Assembly: GCA_036276235.1 (NCBI GenBank)
Contig: DATBDZ010000431.1
Span: 1 to 13,457, forward strand
Length of the DNA stretch: 13,457 bases
Direction of reading: 5' to 3'
Source: JANWHF01 sp036276235
GTDB taxonomy: Bacteria; Planctomycetota; Phycisphaerae; Tepidisphaerales; Tepidisphaeraceae
The position numbers were made by a program, and so were the translations under genes. Below, in pieces: positions 1 through 5,693 of the stretch. The stretch's first letter is position 1, and each line of letters opens with the position of its first letter. The notes beneath the pieces are model-generated. The model saw only the letters and a program-made list of their open reading frames with translations. It searched no databases and was not told where the DNA came from.

Positions 1-75
1 TTTGGATGGGCATCGGATTGAGTTGACGTAGACGTACGTGTTGGGGAAGCGCCCGGAGCCAGAATTTGAATTGCG

Positions 76-105
76 TTGCTTGAGTCCAATGGAATCGCGT
101 ACAAT
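76..105 (+). promoter_or_regulatory. Candidate leaderless promoter of the toxin-antitoxin operon
   Basis: A TACAAT box (100-105) matches the -10 consensus at 5 of 6 positions. It is preceded 18 bp upstream by a weak TTGCTT (76-81) as a possible -35. Only 6 nt separate the box from the ATG at 112, so a start point at the usual distance would fall on or next to the A of the ATG. No Shine-Dalgarno sequence precedes that ATG. This is inference from spacing only. Confidence 0.4.
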
Positions 106-111
106 TCAGGC

Positions 112-357
112 ATGTCCGATCGCGTCACCGTTGACCAAGTCGTTGAAATAGCGCGCCAGCTTTCTCCACTTGAGAAGCTGAAGGTCATTGAGCGTCTGGC
201 GCCAGACCTCGAAGTGCCCCTTTCGTCGCAGGTTGGCCAACGTGATGCTGACCTGGATGAGCAGTACCAGCGCGGGTACGAGCAGATTCCCGAAGACCCG
301 ACCGATGCGGAGGCGTTAATGCCTCATCTTCCGTTGTCTGAGGAGCGGTGGGAGTGA
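112..357 (+). CDS. Antitoxin of a MazF/PemK-type toxin-antitoxin pair
   Basis: An 81-residue acidic protein, probably the antitoxin that binds and neutralises the downstream MazF-like RNase and may repress the operon. The N-terminal half (VTVDQVVEIARQLSPLEKLK, then a short IERLAPDLE stretch) is helical and resembles the small proteins commonly found before PemK/MazF genes. The C-terminal half is acidic and ends in a PHLPLSEERW-like tail, a likely toxin-binding segment. I chose the ATG at 112 over an upstream TTG at 76 because the TTG lies inside the putative promoter and a TACAAT box sits just before the ATG. The stop codon overlaps the toxin's GTG start (GTGA), implying translational coupling. 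I see no clear AbrB/MazE swapped-hairpin motif, so the antitoxin family is unassigned; the role rests on size, charge and position. Confidence 0.78.
   Translation: MSDRVTVDQVVEIARQLSPLEKLKVIERLAPDLEVPLSSQVGQRDADLDEQYQRGYEQIPEDPTDAEALMPHLPLSEERWE
340..345 (+). promoter_or_regulatory. Shine-Dalgarno sequence that fixes the toxin start
   Basis: GAGGAG lies inside the 3' end of the antitoxin gene. It is 8 nt from the GTG at 354 and only 2 nt from the GTG at 348, so the GTG at 354 is the better start. The resulting N-terminus (MKRGEVWW) also matches the usual MazF/PemK start. Confidence 0.65.
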
Positions 358-671
358 AGCGCGGCGAAGTCTGGTGGGCAAATCTTCCAACCCCAGTAGG
401 GCGCCGACCCGTACTGCTCCTCTCGCGAAACCGCGCCTATATCACGCGCAGCGCGGTCACTGTGGCCTTTCTGACTACCACGGTCCGCAACATACCTGTG
501 GAAGTAAAGCTATCGCCCGCAGATGGTGTGCCCAGGGATTGTGTGGTCAATCTGGACGTAATAAACACGATTCCCAAGTCGTCACTCGTGCAGCAGATTT
601 GCACGCTGTCCTCGGCGAGGCTCGCGGAAGTGTCCAACGCAATTCGGTTCGCGCTGGACCTGCAACCGTGA
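354..671 (+). CDS. mazF-like: MazF/PemK-family endoribonuclease toxin
   Basis: A 105-residue protein of the PemK/MazF fold, known for sequence-specific cleavage of single-stranded mRNA that halts translation. The first residues, KRGEVWWANLPTPVGRRPVL, are the family's first beta-strand with the loop that forms part of the RNA-binding surface. This is followed by the VTVAFLTTT strand, then CVVNLDVINTIPKS, the conserved second block with the polar residues near the active site. The C-terminal helix (LSSARLAEVSNAIRFALDL) is also typical. The length is normal for the family and nothing looks broken. The GTG start overlaps the antitoxin stop by two bases. The target sequence and any activity cannot be read from the sequence. 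Confidence 0.93.
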   Translation: MKRGEVWWANLPTPVGRRPVLLLSRNRAYITRSAVTVAFLTTTVRNIPVEVKLSPADGVPRDCVVNLDVINTIPKSSLVQQICTLSSARLAEVSNAIRFALDLQP

Positions 672-704
672 AACCACCGCACGTGGCTCTGTGTCATGCG
701 GCGC

Positions 705-733
705 ATGGCATCCCAAGCTCTGCGCGTTATCCT
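705..733 (+). promoter_or_regulatory. Candidate promoter for the first zinc-ribbon gene
   Basis: ATGGCA (705-710, 4 of 6 to the -35 consensus) and TATCCT (728-733, 4 of 6 to the -10 consensus) are separated by 17 bp. The box ends 8 nt before the ATG at 742, which lacks a Shine-Dalgarno sequence. A near-leaderless transcript is predicted. Confidence 0.35.
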
Positions 734-741
734 TTATTGCG

Positions 742-1500
742 ATGATTCGCCGATTGCTTACTGGATTCAGCCTGCTGTCGCTGCTGCTCAGCGGCCTTGT
801 CGTCGGCGAGTGGGTTCGCAGTTACAGGAAGACCGACGATCTGTTTGTCATCTATAACGGCGACGGGTCGGAGCAATTGCGGATTCGCCAGGGGATGGTG
901 ATGTTTCATCACACGTCGCCGCCGCTGGGCAAGAGCCGCGACGGCATTCGGCGGCTGAGCGTCAATTCATATCGCGATGAATCCTTGGCGGCGAGCACCA
1001 ACTCACCGACGCCGTTTGTCGTGCCGAAGGTGTGGCATTCGTTTCGGCTGGAGTCGCTGTCGGCGGCGGAGGTGGCGCGGGCCCAAGCCGCGCCGTCGCC
1101 GTACGCGATGCTGTCGGGTTCGATGTCGGCGGGGCTGAGCAATGAGATTTCAGTGGATCGGCAGACCGGCTCTGTGAGCCTCAAGCCGGGAGCGACCGGC
1201 CAACTCACCGCCGCCGAGCAGGTTGAGATGATGCGACTACAGAACGCGCTTCTACGAGTGCGGATATCCAGCTCCTCGCGGCCGATCGGCCCGCCGCACT
1301 GGCGGGTGATCTTTCCGGCGTGGCCGCTGCTGTTGATCGCCGCGATTCCGATGGTGCACCTGTGCGTGAACCTCATCCGCAAACGCCGCCGGCGCTCGCA
1401 CGGATTGTGCGGCGTATGCGCCTATGACCTCACGGGAAATCAAAGCGGCGTCTGCCCCGAATGCGGGACGGCCGTTCCCGGCAAGCCGCGGCCGGCGTGA
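742..1500 (+). CDS. Two-TM membrane protein with C-terminal zinc ribbon (copy 1)
   Basis: A 252-residue protein of unknown function. An N-terminal hydrophobic helix (about residues 5-24) is followed by a roughly 160-residue extracytoplasmic or soluble middle without a recognised domain. A second hydrophobic helix (about 189-211) leads into a basic stretch (RKRRRRS, 213-219) that predicts a cytoplasmic tail. The tail is a rubredoxin-like zinc ribbon with cysteines at 223, 226, 238 and 241 (CGVC...CPEC). Similar tails (CxxCGYDL...CPECG) are very common in Planctomycetota proteins of unknown role. The ATG at 742 is chosen over an upstream in-frame ATG at 691, because it aligns exactly with the start of the paralogue that follows and places the hydrophobic helix at the N-terminus. 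It sits 70 nt after the toxin gene, probably with its own promoter, and 5 nt before copy 2. Confidence 0.8.
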   Translation: MIRRLLTGFSLLSLLLSGLVVGEWVRSYRKTDDLFVIYNGDGSEQLRIRQGMVMFHHTSPPLGKSRDGIRRLSVNSYRDESLAASTNSPTPFVVPKVWHSFRLESLSAAEVARAQAAPSPYAMLSGSMSAGLSNEISVDRQTGSVSLKPGATGQLTAAEQVEMMRLQNALLRVRISSSSRPIGPPHWRVIFPAWPLLLIAAIPMVHLCVNLIRKRRRRSHGLCGVCAYDLTGNQSGVCPECGTAVPGKPRPA

Positions 1501-1505
1501 TTGCA

Positions 1506-2261
1506 ATGATGCGACTCCTGCGCATTTCGTTCACCACTTTCACGATGCTCCTCAGCGCGGTCATCGTCGGCGAGTGGATTCGCAGTTACTGGAAGTCCGA
1601 TCAGCTGTCGTTGATTCGCCGTGACGGAAGCCTGAATCTCATTGCGGTTCAGCAGGGAAAAATTGTCTTTCATCACCATGACCAGCCATCCGGGCAGAAG
1701 CCGCTAAAGCCAAAGCTGTTTGAATCACAGGACATCGCGCTTGCAAATCCACCTCGGCCATTTGGACACGGAAAGGGATGGGGGCCATTTCAATTTAATC
1801 GTATCGATAGTGCAGGTGTTATGGCCGCAGACAGGCGGGAGGACGCAGTCAAGCATTTCTCAATTCATCGCACAGGTCTTCGCCGGGAGAGCGGCAATTA
1901 CCGCTTTGATCCGGAAACCCGCCAGGAAGTACTGATTGCCGGAGCTCCCTCGAAGCTTTCAGCGCAGCAGCGGGACGAGCTGGCCCATGCAGAGGCCAGA
2001 TTGGCCTTCTTCTTGGCGCAGCCAAGTAACGACAATGCCGTTTACTTCTATGCACCTCATTGGCGCACCATTTTCCCGATCTGGTCGGTGCTGATCGTCG
2101 TCTCGGTACCGAGTATCTGGGCGGGAGCGCTTACGGTTCGCAAACGCCGCCGGCGCTCGCACGGATTGTGTGGCGTATGTGCCTACGACCTTACCGGCAA
2201 CCAAAGCGGCGTCTGCCCGGAATGCGGGACGGCCGTTCCGGGCCAGGCGCGGCCGACGTAA
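1506..2261 (+). CDS. Two-TM membrane protein with C-terminal zinc ribbon (copy 2)
   Basis: A 251-residue paralogue of the preceding gene with the same architecture: an N-terminal helix ending in a shared VIVGEWIRSYWKSD-like motif (copy 1 has VVGEWVRSYRKTD), a divergent middle, an APHWRTIFP-like juxtamembrane motif, a second TM helix and a zinc-ribbon tail with cysteines at 222, 225, 237 and 240. The last 35 tail residues up to AVPG are identical between copies, while the middles are barely alignable. The start (ATG 1506, followed at once by another ATG at 1509) corresponds to the copy 1 start. Only 5 nt follow the copy 1 stop, so the two are probably cotranscribed. Function is unknown; the ribbon could bind a partner protein or nucleic acid at the inner membrane face. 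Confidence 0.8.
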   Translation: MMRLLRISFTTFTMLLSAVIVGEWIRSYWKSDQLSLIRRDGSLNLIAVQQGKIVFHHHDQPSGQKPLKPKLFESQDIALANPPRPFGHGKGWGPFQFNRIDSAGVMAADRREDAVKHFSIHRTGLRRESGNYRFDPETRQEVLIAGAPSKLSAQQRDELAHAEARLAFFLAQPSNDNAVYFYAPHWRTIFPIWSVLIVVSVPSIWAGALTVRKRRRRSHGLCGVCAYDLTGNQSGVCPECGTAVPGQARPT

Positions 2262-2273
2262 TCCGCGCTGCTT

Positions 2274-2622
2274 GTGGCATGGGCGTCCCGCCCACAAAGA
2301 ATTTCACCACGGAGGCACGGAGACACGGAGGCGCACTCGAAATTCCGAAATCCGAATCCCCGAAATCCGAATCAAATCCGAATGATCAAATTCCGAAGCG
2401 AAGAAAAGCACGAAGTTCACGAAGGGAGCACGAAGAACCACAAAGAGCAATCACGATGTTTCTTCTTCGTGGCGATTAATGTTCCTCTTAGTGTCCTTAG
2501 TGGTTTCTGCTTTCGGATTTCTTCATTCGGAATTGATTCGGATTTCGGGGATTCGGATTTCGGAATTCAACCGCCGCTCCGTGCCTCCGTGGTGAAGATC
2601 ACGGGCGGGACGCCCGTGCCAC
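2274..2622. repeat. Composite element of four concentric inverted repeats
   Basis: This fills most of the 439-base gap between copy 2 and mqnE and has no credible gene. Shell 1: 2274-2293 pairs with 2603-2622 (20 bp, one mismatch; GTGGCATGGGCGTCCCGCCC). Shell 2: 2303-2322 with 2577-2596 (20 bp perfect; TTCACCACGGAGGCACGGAG). Shell 3: 2341-2375 with 2533-2567 (35 bp perfect, built from CCGAAATCCGAATC words; weaker pairing continues inward to about 2400/2509). Core: 2429-2437 with 2463-2471 (9 bp perfect; CACGAAGAA). The midpoints are 2448, 2449.5, 2454 and 2450. The CACGGAG, CACGAAG and CCGAAATCC words are, from general experience, widespread genomic repeats in Planctomycetota and Verrucomicrobiota. 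As RNA the whole would form a very long hairpin and may end transcription from upstream. Confidence 0.9.
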
Positions 2623-2662
2623 CATGTGCCAACCCCGCACCTTTCAAAATCACCGAAATCAA

Positions 2663-2691
2663 TAGTCATCCACGCCCCCGGCCTCTATACT
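2663..2691 (+). promoter_or_regulatory. Candidate mqnE promoter
   Basis: TAGTCA (2663-2668, 4 of 6 to the -35) is followed after 17 bp by TATACT (2686-2691, 5 of 6 to the -10), in the 78 bases between the inverted-repeat element and mqnE. The -10 box ends 9 nt before the ATG at 2701, with no Shine-Dalgarno sequence between them. The transcript would have at most a few untranslated bases. Confidence 0.45.
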
Positions 2692-2700
2692 CTTGCGACG

Positions 2701-3999
2701 ATGGTCGAGCGTGAACAGCCTTTAGTTTCTGACCCGGCGCTGGCGCCTGTGGCCGAGCGGGTGTTGGCGGGCGACGTGCTCTCTTATGCGGATGGCGTCG
2801 CGCTGTATCGCAGCCGCGATCTGCATGGGATTGGGCGGCTCGCGAATTTCGTGCGCGAAAAACTGCACGCCAATCGCACTTACTTCAATCGCAATCGGCA
2901 TATCAATTACACGAATGTCTGCGCGCTCTCCTGCAAGTTCTGCTCGTTCTATCGCAAGCGCGGCGAAGATGGGGCTTACGAGATGCCGGTTGAGCAGGTG
3001 ATCGAGACGGCGCGCAAAGCCGCCGACGCGGGGGCGACGGAAGTGCACATCGTCGGCGGGCTGCATCCGTGGCTGAAGTTCGATTACTACCTGCAGATGC
3101 TCAGCGGCGTCCGCCAAGCGTGCCCCTCATTGCACATCAAGGCGTTTACCGCGATCGAGATCGTGCATTTTACGCGCATCGCGCGGATGAGCATCGCCGA
3201 GGTGTTGTCGGCACTGCGCGAGGCGGGCCTGGGCAGCATGCCCGGCGGCGGCGCGGAGATCTTCGACGATCGCGTTCACGATGAAGTCTTCAAGGGAAAA
3301 GTGCGAGCCGACAAATGGTTTGAAGTCCATCGCACGGCTCACAGCCTCGGCATCTACACCAATGCGACGATGCTCTACGGCCATGTGGAAAAGCCGGAGG
3401 AGAGGATTGGGCATTTGATTAAGTTGAGGGAGTTGCAATCGGAATCGTTGGGTCGGGGAGAGGGACGAAGGGACGAAGGGACGGAGGGACGAAGGGACCG
3501 GTCAGAGGGACGAAGGGACGGAGGGACGGAGGGACGAAGGGAAGAGATAATCGCTCCTATGTCCCTTCGTCCCTACGTCCCTACGTCCCTTTCTGCGGCA
3601 TTCAACTGCATGATCCCCCTCTCCTTCATCCCCGAGCAGAGCGAGTTGGGATATCTGCCCGGGCCGACGGGATTGACCGACTTGAAAACCCTCGCCATCG
3701 CGCGGCTGATGTTGCACAACATCGCGCACATCAAAGCCTTCTGGATCATGCAGGGGATCGGGCTTTCGCAGATCGCGCTGGATTGGGGATGCGATGACCT
3801 GGACGGAACCGTCGTCTGGTACGATATCACCAAACGCGCCGGCGACGGCACTCATCAGGAACTGCATGTCCGTGATATACAGCGGCTGATCCGCGAAGCC
3901 GGACGAGAGCCGATCGAACGCGATACGCTTTATCGACCCGTGCGGCGCGATCGCGAAACCGACAAAGTGCTGGGGGCCGAACCGATGTTGGTGGGATAG
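2701..3999 (+). CDS. mqnE: Aminodeoxyfutalosine synthase MqnE (radical SAM), with repeat insertion
   Basis: A radical SAM enzyme of the futalosine menaquinone pathway. The family joins the SAM-derived deoxyadenosyl group to 3-[(1-carboxyvinyl)oxy]benzoate to give aminodeoxyfutalosine. The 4Fe-4S site is CxxxCxxC at Cys74, Cys78 and Cys81 (VCALSCKFC), followed by SFYRK. Other family blocks are GGLHPWL, IKAFTAIEI, SMPGGGAEIF (179-188), TNATMLYGH, HIKAFW (343 on) and GTVVWYDITKRAG, which favour MqnE over MqnC. At 432 residues it is about 50 longer than expected. After LRELQ (242-246), where MqnE normally reads on through a short DETGG-like stretch to the next beta-strand, there are about 54 low-complexity residues (247-300) encoded by an octamer repeat; the normal sequence resumes at FNCMIPLSF. 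The ATG at 2701 is chosen over an in-frame ATG at 2626, which lies 4 bases past the end of the repeat element and upstream of the promoter. No other mqn genes are nearby. Confidence 0.93.
   Translation: MVEREQPLVSDPALAPVAERVLAGDVLSYADGVALYRSRDLHGIGRLANFVREKLHANRTYFNRNRHINYTNVCALSCKFCSFYRKRGEDGAYEMPVEQVIETARKAADAGATEVHIVGGLHPWLKFDYYLQMLSGVRQACPSLHIKAFTAIEIVHFTRIARMSIAEVLSALREAGLGSMPGGGAEIFDDRVHDEVFKGKVRADKWFEVHRTAHSLGIYTNATMLYGHVEKPEERIGHLIKLRELQSESLGRGEGRRDEGTEGRRDRSEGRRDGGTEGRREEIIAPMSLRPYVPTSLSAAFNCMIPLSFIPEQSELGYLPGPTGLTDLKTLAIARLMLHNIAHIKAFWIMQGIGLSQIALDWGCDDLDGTVVWYDITKRAGDGTHQELHVRDIQRLIREAGREPIERDTLYRPVRRDRETDKVLGAEPMLVG
3462..3589. repeat. GGGACGAA octamer array with inverted end, inside mqnE
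   Basis: Octamers GGGACGAA or GGGACGGA start at 3462, 3470, 3478 and 3486. After a GGGACCGGTCAGA interruption, more start at 3507, 3515, 3523 and 3531. The array then turns round: 3531-3542 (GGGACGAAGGGA) is the exact reverse complement of 3562-3573, followed by two TACGTCCC units at 3574-3589. Three octamers equal eight codons, so the protein has an eight-residue period (GRRDEGTE, GRRDGGTE). Each four-copy block plus the next GGG fits a G-quadruplex pattern with 5-nt loops (3462-3496 and 3507-3541). Confidence 0.93.
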
Positions 4000-4009
4000 G
4001 CGGCCGAAA

Positions 4010-4552
4010 ATGCCAGACAACACACAATGGTTTTACGCCAAGGCGGGACAGCAATTCGGGCCGGTGGCGCGCGAGCAACTGGGCCAGTTGGTGGCATCCG
4101 GACAACTCAGTGCCGGCGATCTGGTCTGGTCGGAAGGAATGACGGATTGGAAACCCGCCGGGCAAATCCCCGGCCTCAAGCCCGCCAATCCTGTGCCGAT
4201 GTCTCAACCCGCGGCAGTCGCCGCCCAAACGTATGCGCCCGCGCAAGCCTACGCCGTTCAACCGCATCCCGCCCAATACGGCGCGCAGCAGATTACTTAT
4301 CCGAGCGGCGCCAGCTACAACGGCCTGGCGATCACCGGATTTATCCTCGCACTGATTCCCGGCCTCACCATCGTCGGCCTTATTCTTTGCCTCGTCGCGT
4401 TAAGCGGAATGAAGAGCGGCGGCAACCGCGAAGGCTACGGCCTGGCCAAGGCGGGGATGATCATCAGCATCATCTACCTCTGTATGGGGTTTATCTTCGC
4501 CTGCCTGTGGTTCACGATCATCGCAACCGCCATCGGCCTGGGAAGCCACTGA
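4010..4552 (+). CDS. GYF_2 (DUF4339) domain protein with two TM helices
   Basis: A 180-residue membrane protein. Residues about 6-55 are a GYF_2 domain: WFYAKAGQQFGPVAREQLGQ, then LVASGQLSAGDLVWSEGMTDW, with the signature W-x-Y, FGP and LVW-x-GM-x-W spacing. GYF_2 domains are thought to bind proline-rich or other protein partners. A linker of about 45 residues rich in Pro, Ala, Gln and Tyr follows (SQPAAVAAQTYAPAQAYAVQ). Two hydrophobic helices (about 105-130 and 148-175) flank a GNREGYGLAKAG loop, an arrangement like DUF4190-type proteins. The linker could be a ligand for the protein's own GYF domain or that of another molecule. The ATG lies 10 nt after the mqnE stop, suggesting cotranscription, but no functional link to menaquinone synthesis is evident. 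Confidence 0.85.
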   Translation: MPDNTQWFYAKAGQQFGPVAREQLGQLVASGQLSAGDLVWSEGMTDWKPAGQIPGLKPANPVPMSQPAAVAAQTYAPAQAYAVQPHPAQYGAQQITYPSGASYNGLAITGFILALIPGLTIVGLILCLVALSGMKSGGNREGYGLAKAGMIISIIYLCMGFIFACLWFTIIATAIGLGSH

Positions 4553-4613
4553 CGGGCGTCTCCGATTGCATATTCCCCGCAATCTCTGCTACTCTCCGTA
4601 TTCAATCCCGCGG

Positions 4614-4619
4614 AAGGAG
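4614..4619 (+). promoter_or_regulatory. Shine-Dalgarno sequence of the SMP-30-like gene
   Basis: AAGGAG stands 3 nt from the ATG at 4623 and 6 nt from the ATG at 4626. The second is the better spaced start. It is the best canonical ribosome binding site on the plus strand in the window. Confidence 0.75.
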
Positions 4620-4625
4620 CAAATG

Positions 4626-5519
4626 ATGCGAATCGCGTTTTCTTTTTTGGCTTGCGTTCTGGTTACTACGAGGTGCGTTATGGCGGCCGATCCGATTGCG
4701 CCCGGCGCTACCTTGCAAAAGCTTTCGGGCGAATTCACGTTCAGCGAAGGGCCGGCATCGGACAAAGAAGGGAACGTTTACTTCACCGATCAGCCTAACG
4801 ATCGCATCATGAAGTGGAGCGTCGATGGAAAGCTTACCACCTGGATGCAGCCGGCAGGGCGATCCAATGGGCTTTGCTTCGACGGCAAGGGGAATCTGAT
4901 CGCCTGTGCGGATGAGAAGAATGAGCTGTGGCTGATTTCGCCGGAGAAAAAGGTCACGGTTCTGGTGAAGGATTATAACGGTAAATTGCTCGACGGCCCC
5001 AATGATGTCTGGGTTCGCCCCGACGGCGGCATCTATTTCACCGATCCGTTCTACAAGCGCGACTACTGGAAGAATCGCGGCCCCAAGGAGCAGGATACCG
5101 AAGGCGTTTACTTCATCCCCGCCGGGCAGAGCAAACTGACGCGCGTCGTCTCAGACATGGTCCGCCCCAATGGCATCATCGGCACGCCAGACGGCAAGAT
5201 GCTCTATGTTTCCGATATCGATGCGCACAAGACCTATTCATATGACATCCAACCCGATGGCTCGCTGAGCAACAAAAAGCTCTTCTGCCAGCTCGGCTCG
5301 GACGGGATGACAATTGACGATGAAGGAAATGTCTATCTCACCGGTCGCGGCGTCACCATCTTCGACAAGACCGGCAAGCAGGTCGGGCACATCGACGTGA
5401 AGGAAAGCTGGACCGGCAACGTCTGCTTCGGCGGCAAAGACCGCCACACGCTCTTCATCACCGCCAGCAAGGGTCTTTACAGCATGCAGATGAGGACAAG
5501 CGGGGCGGGAAGCCAATAG
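4626..5519 (+). CDS. Secreted SMP-30/gluconolactonase-like six-bladed beta-propeller
   Basis: A 297-residue SMP-30/gluconolactonase/LRE-like protein, a family of metal-dependent lactonases and related esterases that often open sugar lactones. Residues 1-21 look like a signal peptide (hydrophobic core FSFLACVLV, cleavage near VMAAD), so it should act outside the cytoplasm. By family pattern, likely metal or substrate ligands are Glu41 (FSEGP), Asn126 (DGPNDV), Asn182 (RPNGI) and Asp226 (SDGMTID), all in place. Repeated blade motifs such as GNVYFTD, GGIYFTD, KMLYVSD and GNVYLTG are visible. The start is set by AAGGAG; ATG 4623 is possible and would add one Met. The next gene is convergent, so this probably ends the local transcript. 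The substrate is not predictable. Confidence 0.9.
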   Translation: MRIAFSFLACVLVTTRCVMAADPIAPGATLQKLSGEFTFSEGPASDKEGNVYFTDQPNDRIMKWSVDGKLTTWMQPAGRSNGLCFDGKGNLIACADEKNELWLISPEKKVTVLVKDYNGKLLDGPNDVWVRPDGGIYFTDPFYKRDYWKNRGPKEQDTEGVYFIPAGQSKLTRVVSDMVRPNGIIGTPDGKMLYVSDIDAHKTYSYDIQPDGSLSNKKLFCQLGSDGMTIDDEGNVYLTGRGVTIFDKTGKQVGHIDVKESWTGNVCFGGKDRHTLFITASKGLYSMQMRTSGAGSQ

Positions 5520-5528
5520 GTCTGCAAT

Positions 5529-5683
5529 AGTTGCCAGTCACCAGTTGTCAGTTGCCAGTGAAGAAATAAGTTGCCAGTCGCTGGTGAACGCCAATGCGAC
5601 GCCTTCTTGCATTTACTGGCAACTGGTAACTGGCGACTGGCAACTTTTCTCGACTGACAACTGGCAACTGGCAACTGGCAACT
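5529..5683. repeat. ACTGGCA-type inverted repeat between convergent genes
   Basis: The arm 5529-5559 pairs with 5615-5645 (28 of 31 bp), with AGTTGCCAGT on the left and ACTGGCAACT on the right. A further left copy sits at 5569-5578. The right side continues as a tandem 7-bp array (ACTGGCA) at 5660-5683. It occupies nearly the whole gap between the stop of the lactonase gene (5519) and the stop of the minus-strand beta-helix gene (5694), so it could serve as a two-way terminator. There is no U-tract directly after the arms, so a classical intrinsic terminator is not shown. Confidence 0.9.
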
Positions 5684-5693
5684 TCCTCCCCAA

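Noticed and set aside
32..39. ACGTACGT palindrome upstream of the toxin-antitoxin genes as an autoregulatory operator
   Set aside because: Only 8 bp, a single copy, and about 60 bp upstream of the proposed promoter box; too weak to call an operator.
1..111. 3' end of an upstream gene
   Set aside because: All three plus frames hit a stop within the first 31 bases, so any coding tail would be at most about 10 residues and cannot be recognised.
2274..2622. Insertion sequence or MITE with a transposase
   Set aside because: There is no transposase frame and no clear target duplication beside the outer arms. The multiple unrelated shells do not match a simple MITE with terminal inverted repeats.
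2626..2700. Upstream ATG extending mqnE by 25 residues
   Set aside because: It lies only 4 bases past the end of the repeat element, adds sequence with no family similarity, and sits upstream of the candidate promoter. ATG 2701 gives a normal MqnE start.
3462..3589. CRISPR-like array in mqnE
   Set aside because: The repeat unit is 8 bp, without unique spacers of uniform length, no cas genes are present, and the tract is within an open reading frame.
3439..3600. mqnE as a frameshifted or split pseudogene
   Set aside because: One continuous frame covers both halves, with all recognised motifs on each side of the insert, so the gene is expanded rather than broken on present evidence.
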